From NCBI GenBank assembly GCA_026873275.1, contig JANTUC010000010.1, positions 682,001 to 746,000 of the forward strand: 64,000 nucleotides of DNA, written 5' to 3'. The first letter of the stretch is position 1. The number at the start of each line of letters is the position of its first letter. The stretch comes from Pseudopithomyces maydicus (Eukaryota; Ascomycota; Dothideomycetes; Pleosporales; Didymosphaeriaceae). The position numbers were made by a program, and so were the translations under genes. This document shows positions 57,371-64,000 of the stretch, piece by piece. The notes beneath the pieces were generated by a model that was not told the DNA's origin, made no database searches, and was given only the letters and a program-made list of their open reading frames with translations.

Positions 57371-58675
57371 ATGCCGCTCTCTCCCGAGCTCACAAAATCC
57401 ATCATCGACGCCGTAGCCTCCAACTTCGCCAGCGAACTTTCCTTCATACAAAAAGCAATCCAATATGGGGGCCAGCGAGGCGAGGAATTGGCAATCCAGG
57501 AGGAAATCTACGCGCACTACCAGTCGCGAGGGTACGAGACAACAAAGCTAGACATGGACCACGAAGCGCTATCGAAACAGTACGGAGCCGGGAAAATCAG
57601 TGCGAAACACTCCAAAGCGCCCGTCGTAGTTGGCGTTTTGAACCCCAAATCACCGACACCTGGCGGGAAGAGCTTGATTCTGAATGGCCATATTGATGTT
57701 GTGCCGACGGGTCCTACAGAGCTGTGGACACACGATCCCTACTCTGGGGTGGTGGAAGGAGATTGGTTATATGGGAGAGGTAGTGCAGATATGCGTGCGG
57801 GGAATGTAGCGAACATGTTTGCCCTAGATGCGCTGCACAGTATTGGGAAGCGTCCTGCATCCAAGGTCATCATCCAGTCTGTGCCGGAAGAGGAGTCGAC
57901 GGGCAATGGCACCATGGCTACACATATTGCTGGATACACTGCAGATGCTGTCTTGATACCCGAACCTACGAACGAACAGTTGGTCCGCGCTAATGTCGGG
58001 GTCATCTGGTTTCAGGTTGCTGTTGCGGGTCGTCCCGTGCATGTGCTTAAAGCGACAGAGGGTTCGAATGCCATCGAGTCAATATGGAAGATTATCGGTG
58101 GACTGAAAGAGCTTGAGAAAGAGATGAACGCACAGAAGAAGGGGAGGTTGCATTTCGAAGAACTGGATCACCCCATTAATCTTAATGTGGCAATGATCGA
58201 GGGTGGTGACTGGGCGAGCTCTGTGCCAGCATGGTGTAAGATTGATTGCCGAGTTGCCCTTTTTCCTGGAGTGCGTGCCGAAGATGTCGCAGTGCAAATT
58301 GAAGAAACGATCAAGAAAGTAGCAGCTGGTGACTCTTTCCTCCGAGATGCGCCTCCTAAGATCACCTGGAATGGCTTTTTCGCAGAGGGGTATGTGCTAG
58401 AACCAGGAAGCGAGGCAGAAGAGACGTTGAAGAGTGCACATAAGCAAGCATGTAACACTGAGCTCCTAAGCTGTACGATGCCGGCCTATCTCGACACCAG
58501 AATCTTTTCACTGTTTCAGAAAATACCCGCACTCTGTTATGGGCCAGTTGGTGAGAGTCTTCATGGCTTTGATGAGCGGGTTAGTGTGAGCAGTGTGCAA
58601 CGTGTAACTGCAGCGATTGCGCTTTTCATTGCGGAATGGTGTGGTTTGGAGGATGTAGACCAAAACACCAAATAG
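57371..58675 (+). CDS. M20 family metallopeptidase (ArgE/DapE/ACY1 type)
   Basis: A single-exon zinc amidohydrolase of 434 residues. Metal-ligand blocks are LILNGHIDVVPTG (His, then Asp), YGRGSADMRAGNVA (bridging Asp) and IQSVPEEESTGNGT (catalytic Glu pair). The dimerisation-domain strand is VAGRPVHVLKATEGSNAIES, and the last ligand region is GPVGESLHGFDERVSV. Family members deacylate N-acyl amino acids or cut small peptides; the exact substrate is not evident, and annotation as acetylornithine deacetylase would be over-precise. There is no signal peptide, so it is cytosolic. Confidence 0.9.
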   Translation: MPLSPELTKSIIDAVASNFASELSFIQKAIQYGGQRGEELAIQEEIYAHYQSRGYETTKLDMDHEALSKQYGAGKISAKHSKAPVVVGVLNPKSPTPGGKSLILNGHIDVVPTGPTELWTHDPYSGVVEGDWLYGRGSADMRAGNVANMFALDALHSIGKRPASKVIIQSVPEEESTGNGTMATHIAGYTADAVLIPEPTNEQLVRANVGVIWFQVAVAGRPVHVLKATEGSNAIESIWKIIGGLKELEKEMNAQKKGRLHFEELDHPINLNVAMIEGGDWASSVPAWCKIDCRVALFPGVRAEDVAVQIEETIKKVAAGDSFLRDAPPKITWNGFFAEGYVLEPGSEAEETLKSAHKQACNTELLSCTMPAYLDTRIFSLFQKIPALCYGPVGESLHGFDERVSVSSVQRVTAAIALFIAEWCGLEDVDQNTK

Positions 58676-58821
58676 AAATTCTGTTGAGAAATGCGGGAGA
58701 TATGTCCTGTGAGGTATATGTTATCACAAGAGAGACAGCTTTATGATCTCCCAAATGAAAGTATATCAATTTAGAAACACGATGTATCATGATACAATTG
58801 ACATTTGTAACAACGCCCACT

Positions 58822-59487
58822 TCACAACATGATCGCCAACATCATGATTGCAAGCGCAAACCCCAATAGAAGCCCAGGTATTTTAGACAAGTGTAGCGCT
58901 CCTGCTCCCGTTTGCGGCTCTGTGATTCGCGTGGTGCCAGCAGTCGGTTCGCTAAGCAGCGTTCCCCCATTCTCCGGATTTGAGGTGAACACACTCGTAG
59001 TCGGCTGCACAACTTCGATTTGATGCCAGTACGAACTCATCGCAATATCATCTTGATTCATCACTGATGAACCTGTAATCGACGTCTGATAAATTTCCCC
59101 GAGTAGTGTTCCATCGCAGGTGATATCAGCGACAGTGATTTCTCCGGTCCAAGTACAATTGTTCTCTTTAGACAACGGGGCGCCGTCTGGCGACCATTTT
59201 GCGTTGTATGAATAAGTAGATGGTCCTTGGATAAGCGTTACATCCACGCTATAGCTTTGAGGTTCGGATATAGTTGTGTTGCTTAGTGTCGTGGTATAAT
59301 TCCACGCGTCACTTGCCGAGTAGGTCGTAGCGGTAGAGTCTGAGCTTAAAAGGGTAAAAGTAGTGATCGACACCCATTGATAACCAAGCACGGTAATGAC
59401 GGAGGCAGATGGGGAAGTGATAGTGACTGTATCTGCCCCGACGTTTGGAATTGCTGCGAGCAGAACAGTAAGCAGTAAAAGTCTCAT
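58822..59487 (-). CDS. Secreted GPI-anchor-type Ser/Thr-rich surface protein
   Basis: A 221-residue protein with a signal peptide (MRLLLLTVLLAAIPNVGAD) and a hydrophobic C-terminus (LLLGFALAIMMLAIML) preceded by a Ser/Gly/Ala-rich segment (TGAGALHLSK). This is the layout expected for GPI anchoring. Two cysteines in the middle (CTWTGEITVADITC) suggest one disulfide in a beta-rich domain. N-glycosylation sequons are frequent. I recognise no family. A cell-wall location is inferred from the two terminal signals. Confidence 0.7.
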   Translation of the reverse strand: MRLLLLTVLLAAIPNVGADTVTITSPSASVITVLGYQWVSITTFTLLSSDSTATTYSASDAWNYTTTLSNTTISEPQSYSVDVTLIQGPSTYSYNAKWSPDGAPLSKENNCTWTGEITVADITCDGTLLGEIYQTSITGSSVMNQDDIAMSSYWHQIEVVQPTTSVFTSNPENGGTLLSEPTAGTTRITEPQTGAGALHLSKIPGLLLGFALAIMMLAIML

Positions 59488-59682
59488 TTTGATGTTGATG
59501 AGCGAGTGATGGGGATAACATCTTGGGGAAGTGTAGGGGAACGAAGGCGGGTGATGCCGAATAACCGGTTCGCAGACACGTGAACACTCGATGGCTTGGC
59601 TATTTGGGGGCGAGACCGCTCTTGGGTTTCTTGGACAATCACTGTTTTCGTATTGTTCAATACTATCTGAGCGTTCGCCTGC

Positions 59683-61775
59683 CTACCCATATGCGAGATG
59701 TGGGTCAAAGCCCAGGTTCAGAGCCTGTGTACCGTCGGATCCAGTCTTTTGAGTCCCCGGAAGTTCATTTCGCTCACGCACTTGGTCTAAATGTTCATCT
59801 GATGATCGGGTGAAAAGAGCATCGAAGCCAAGTCTCAGAGCTGAGGAAGATTCCTTGAAATTTCTAGTAAAGAAGTCTTCTAGCCAACCTGCCGACGGTC
59901 GGACCCCACTGGCAACAAGTCCGAGGACTGAGGCGACTACCCCAGGATGCTTCATTATCAGTCTGCGCAACACGGGAGAGCCAAAAATTCTGATCGACAA
60001 GGCAGTCACTTCCAGGCATGTAGGCAATTTTTTCAATACGTCTACAGTCCTCTGGCCTAAGATGTGGCTCCATTTGGCGACATCGGTGACTTGCATCACT
60101 ACAGTGTATGGAGGCTCATAGTTCCAATTGCAATGGAAACTGGACATGAGTACTTCCTCTGGGGACTGCATCAAGCTTTCGTTGATAGTGTATGCTGAGA
60201 AATGTAGGAATATGTCGAAGACGTCTTTCGAACGTACAATAAGCTCTCCGGGATCAGACATGTCATCTTGAAATTCTCCGCGTGTATCGAGTATTGCTTG
60301 TAAATGTACGTCAGGATCAAGCTCAACCTCAGAAGGGTATAGTGCTACACGAGCTTCTCTGTCTACGCACAAGATAACACCGACTGAATGCTTGGCATGC
60401 GAGTAATGTGTGATTGAGAGTATGGGCGCGCCCGTTTCGCTATAGTACTTTGAGGAATCGCTAGAGGCTCCGTCTTCCACGGGGTAAAGACGCTGGACCG
60501 AGAAGCCGGCCATTTCCATTTGCAAGTCGTTCAGAATGAGTTCTTTCCCTTGCAATACATTTCGAGAGAAGACAGTCCGTTCTTTTATGATCATTTGTTC
60601 AATGTGGTATTCGGGTAGCTTCAAATGGAGCCAGGGACCAGATAATCTAAAACCCGTGCTTGCCTGACGCCAAACTTGGTGCGGGAAAAGCAGAGTGTCA
60701 GCAAACATACGTGAAAATCTATTGTTGCCTATACGAAACACAATGATAGCTGGGCTTTCACCTTGTTCTCTATTTCCGTCATAACCCAGGAGGGCGAAGT
60801 AGGTATTCGGGATGTTGCGGATCTGGGCCAGAGGCAGCGAAATCTGGATGCCGAGATTGGTCAGGCTCCAGGGAGTAGCTGCCTCCTTTATCCACACGGA
60901 AGTCGGTGGGCGCCAGTCATAAGTCTGCCACGGAACCTGCTTGACCCAACCTCGGCCCTCTTTCCTGAACGGCATTTGTCCGTCGATCCAGGATGCAAAG
61001 GACGAAGGATGACGTGCGATGAGACCGTGAAAAGAAGCACGTGTATTCTCGGCACTTTCCCAGGCGAAGAGACTTCGATCGTCCGAGTTGCGCATGATCT
61101 CCTCCTGCAGCCTCCTGAAGGCATTATCCCCTTCCCCATAGAGCAAAGGCATGGAGACTTGGAATATGCCAAGCATACAATAGGCCGTGTCCTCGGGGCG
61201 CGTTGCACTCCGCTTTGATGCCCACGACATGCGCTGTGCAATGAGCCAATCGTTCGGGTTGAACGAGACGAAGACATCGGCTGAGGCTATCCCAGTGGCG
61301 CCCCACAAGCCTGGGTACATTACAGGGTCAGTCCGGGCACCAAGCGACTCCCAGGTCTGTGAGTAGAAGATGACTTCTGGCGGGGCTAATAGTTCCTGCA
61401 GTGTCCACGCTCTTTGGAACCAGTCGCTCGACTGGAACTCGAACATGTTCCGAACATCTGCTAGGTAGGCATAACAGACGTGGGCGTGGGCGTAGTATCG
61501 GTACATGGAGTTGATGGCTTCGGAAAACTCGACGTGGTTAGTCTTATCGATGCATATTGTATCCGCCCACAAGTACGAAATGTTGTCTCGCAAAGCTTGG
61601 GTCTTCGCAAGGTGGATCTTGTGGAAGCCCTCTTCTGCGTGGCGATGCCGATGTTGAGGTCCTGGTAGGTGGGTTCGGCATCCTGCTCGAACCATCTGTG
61701 GGAGAGAATGGCATACGGCGGAACGTCACCCAGGTACTGCTCGAGTTGGAGCGTGTGGCAGTTCAGGAGCCGCAT
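59683..61775 (-). CDS. HET-domain protein (one frame break)
   Basis: Heterokaryon-incompatibility-domain protein; such proteins trigger cell death or defence after non-self recognition in filamentous ascomycetes. From the ATG at 61775: MRLLNCHTLQLEQYLGD, YAILSHRWFEQDAEPTYQDL, then after a frame change ISYLWADTICIDKTNHVEFS, INSMYRYYAHAHVCYAYLAD, WFQRAWTLQELLAPPEVIFY and AYCMLGIFQVSMPLLYGEG. These are the ordered HET blocks. The frame change falls near the CCC at 61628-61630; one added base gives 698 codons to the stop at 59683. The C-terminal ~480 residues carry no nucleotide-binding site or repeat domain that I recognise. Many HET genes occur per genome and are often polymorphic or broken. 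Confidence 0.82.
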
Positions 61776-61998
61776 GGTTGATCATGGCGTGCAGACGGAA
61801 TCACGTTCACATGGACACGGGCGCCCGGGCGGTGGATGAAAAGAAGACGGAGAGGAAGTTGCATGGGGTCGGAGGAAGGCATGCTCATGCTTACTAAGCG
61901 GGGCATGTTGCTCCGACGCCCGATGGATGCCGCCCGCGAGGTTCCCGAGCTCCAGCGTTGAAGCTTTGCCCCGTCGTCACCAGCATCCACACGACACA

Positions 61999-63304
61999 AT
62001 GGCGTCGCGAACCCGCCTCATGGCCTCGACGGCCTCGGGCTTGCTTCGCTCCTCGCGCCCCATGCTCTCCTCGCGGACCGCTGCCCCGCTCGCCCTCCGC
62101 ACCTTCAGCGCCACCACCTCGTGCGCCGCCTCCAACACGGGCAACCCGCTCGCCTCGTTCGTTTCCTCCAATTCGCAGCCCACGTACTTCTCCTCCTCCA
62201 ACAGCCTCCCCGCCAACACCATCATCCGCTTCGTGCCCCAGCAGACGGCATGGATCGTCGAGCGCATGGGCAAGTTCCACCGGATACTGCAGCCTGGCCT
62301 GGCCTTGCTGGTGCCCATAATCGACCGCATTGCCTACGTGAAGAGCCTGAAGGAGAACGCCCTCGAGATCCCGAGCCAGAGTGCCATCACCGCCGACAAT
62401 GTCACCCTGGAGCTGGACGGCGTGCTGTACACGAGGGTGTTTGACGCTTACAAGGCGAGGTAGGCCTGTTCCGCCCTCGAAGACGCCATGCTGGGAGCGC
62501 TGACACAGAGCCAGCTATGGAGTCGAAGATGCCGAGTACGCCATCTCGCAACTCGCCCAAACCACCATGCGCTCGGAGATCGGCCAGCTCAGTCTGGACC
62601 ACGTCCTGAAGGAGCGTGCCAACCTCAACGCGAACATCACCGCCGCCATAAACGAGGCAGCCCAGGATTGGGGCGTCACCTGCCTGCGCTACGAGATCCG
62701 TGACATCCACGCCCCCGAGCCCGTCGTCGAAGCCATGCACCGTCAGGTCACCGCCGAGCGCTCCAAGCGCGCCGAGATCCTCGAGTCCGAAGGTCAGCGA
62801 CAGTCCGCCATCAACATTGCTGAGGGAAAGAAGCAGTCGGTCATCCTCGCCTCCGAAGCCCTGCGTGCTGAGCAGATCAACATGGCGAGCGGAGAGGCTG
62901 AAGCCATTCTGCTCAAGGCACAAGCTACTGCCCGTGGAATCGACGCCGTCGCTCAATCCATCGCCCAGGGCAAGGACGCTGCCCAGAATGCCGTATCGCT
63001 GTCTGTGGCAGAGAAGTACGTGGATGCCTTCGCCAACCTGGCCAAGGAAGGCACAAGCGTCGTTGTGCCAGGAAACGTAGGCGACATTGGCGGCATGATT
63101 GCGAGCGCCATGGCGGTATACGGCAAGGTAAACGATGCCAACGCAAAGAGTGTCGCCTCACGGATGGTGCAGGGCGGCCAGGACACTGCAGCAGGCAGGA
63201 AGATTGCGGAGCTCGAAGCTGAGCTGGACGCTGTTGAGAACGAGACTGGCGGCGTACAAAACGCCATCAACAAAGCTATGGACCAGCGGTTGAACAAGAA
63301 GTAA
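61999..63304 (+). CDS. Mitochondrial stomatin-like protein (SLP2 type, SPFH domain)
   Basis: Inner-membrane scaffold of the SPFH/Band 7 superfamily that organises cardiolipin-rich domains and protease complexes. Exons are 61999-62459 and 62515-63304 (55-nt intron with branch-like GCTGAC), giving 416 residues. The first ~40 residues are rich in Arg, Ser and Ala without acids (MASRTRLMASTASGLLRSSR), a mitochondrial presequence. Band 7 blocks are FVPQQTAWIVERMGKFHRIL, GLALLVPIIDRIAYV, VTLELDGVLYTRV and YAISQLAQTTMRSEIGQLSL. A long helical region follows (AEGKKQSVILASEALRAEQI). It is divergent from the HET gene across only 223 bp. Confidence 0.92.
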
Positions 63305-63533
63305 GGTGCATCGGGCAAAGGAAGGCTATTGGAGAACGGAGTATTGGACACAAAGTGTATATTATCGCGATGTATCAGTACCGCATCAGGCATCGGCTTC
63401 ATTGGGTAGGACAGGCCCATCTGGTCAAAAGCAGCATTTGTTCATGTTGTGGGATCTCTTCTCCGCTAGAAAGATCTCTTCTTTTAACAAATTAATACAA
63501 AGACAGTATATATTCTGCCGGTCCCATGCTGCT

Positions 63534-64000
63534 TTATGGACAGCCTAGCCTTCCCACAACCTCCGCAATTAGGTCGGCGATTTGTTCTCCATCCTCCCAA
63601 ACCTCATCATGCCCCATTGTCAAATCCCTATATTCCACCGTCTTTGCATCCTCCTTAGCATCCTCACCGCGCACCCATCCTTCATGGAGGTACTTTCCTA
63701 ACATGGCCCCCTCTGCTGCGACTCAACCAATGCATCTTCCATGCTGTAGCCCAGCACAACCAACCTCCCCCAAAGATCCATCTTCCCCATTCTTACCGGT
63801 GACACCTTCTCCCACTCCCGCGGCTCCTGGCCAAAAGCCCCCTCCACAATCTGCCGATAGATGGCCGCGATATTTTCCGGGCACCCAGGCGAATTGTGGT
63901 TGTCCAGGAACGCAGGGACGTCATATATCCCCGCGAGCAAGACCAGCCCCTCTAGATTCCTCTGCACCGTCGATTGAGATCCAGATATGAGAGGTAGTTG
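63534..64000 (-). CDS. Kynurenine formamidase-like alpha/beta hydrolase (3' part, one frame break)
   Basis: Partial gene running off the right edge; only the C-terminal ~155 residues are present. EGLVLLAGIYDVPAFLDNH, IVEGAFGQEPREWEKVSPVR and LWGRLVVLGYSMEDALVES resemble the C-terminal half of fungal BNA7-type formamidases, which release formate from N-formylkynurenine in tryptophan breakdown. After VESQQ the frame shifts at a C5 run on the plus strand (63707-63711). One extra base continues to MLGKYLHEGWVRGEDAKED and, with the expected final histidine in LTMGHDEVWEDGEQIADL, to the TAA at 63534-63536. The N-terminal catalytic region lies outside the window, so another alpha/beta hydrolase is possible. 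Confidence 0.62.

Noticed and set aside
51532..59487. A secondary-metabolite biosynthetic cluster
   Set aside because: A regulator and a monooxygenase are present, but there is no polyketide synthase, NRPS, terpene cyclase or other backbone enzyme in the window, and the neighbouring genes are proteases and a wall protein.

Overview
The window is chromosomal DNA of a filamentous ascomycete (Pezizomycotina). A Dothideomycete, possibly of the Pleosporales, is my best guess from the look of the proteins, but I had no search to confirm it. The case for a fungus is the split-gene structure (mostly 47-140 nt introns with GTRNGT donors and YAG acceptors), the housekeeping set (MAK21, COX19, SFT2, TRL1, TEX1, tryptophan-pathway and stomatin-like genes), and fungus-specific families (Zn2Cys6 regulator, HET domain, fungal-type 14-3-3, small secreted cysteine-rich protein). 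I see no transposon, CRISPR array, rRNA or tRNA gene.

Layout. 0-7 kb: a fungal 14-3-3-like gene (minus) and a small Cys/His-rich gene in mostly empty DNA. 7-13 kb: a 14-TM drug transporter, a broken HNH-type gene, a CsbD-like stress gene with a CRE-type promoter site, and an SDR. 13.6-21 kb: MAK21, anthranilate phosphoribosyltransferase and an unrecognised protein. 22.6-26 kb: a decayed methyltransferase and a nine-exon, divergent homogentisate dioxygenase. 28-35 kb: SFT2 and a bHLH regulator, divergent across about 3 kb of GC-rich, strand-skewed promoter DNA. 38-42 kb: COX19 (four exons, no long ORF), an SRPBCC protein and a PLP enzyme that looks like a D-cysteine desulfhydrase rather than an ACC deaminase. 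42-46 kb: two secreted proteins. 46-50 kb: TEX1 and tRNA ligase. 51.5-59.5 kb: accessory genes (Zn2Cys6 regulator, FAD monooxygenase, M6-like protease, M20 peptidase, GPI-type surface protein). 59.7-64 kb: HET protein, mitochondrial stomatin-like protein and the 3' part of a kynurenine formamidase-like gene.

The genes do not form one pathway. The nearest thing to a functional group is the adjacent Zn2Cys6 regulator and FAD monooxygenase.

The most striking pattern is nine places, in seven genes, where a conserved reading frame continues one base out of phase. Each is mended by adding one base, nearly always inside a short homopolymer. Homopolymer under-calling in the assembly is the simplest explanation. 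Real mutation, or in one case -1 frameshifting on a perfect slippery heptamer, are alternatives to test. Exon coordinates below were worked out by hand from splice signals and phase; every multi-exon model given sums to a whole number of codons.
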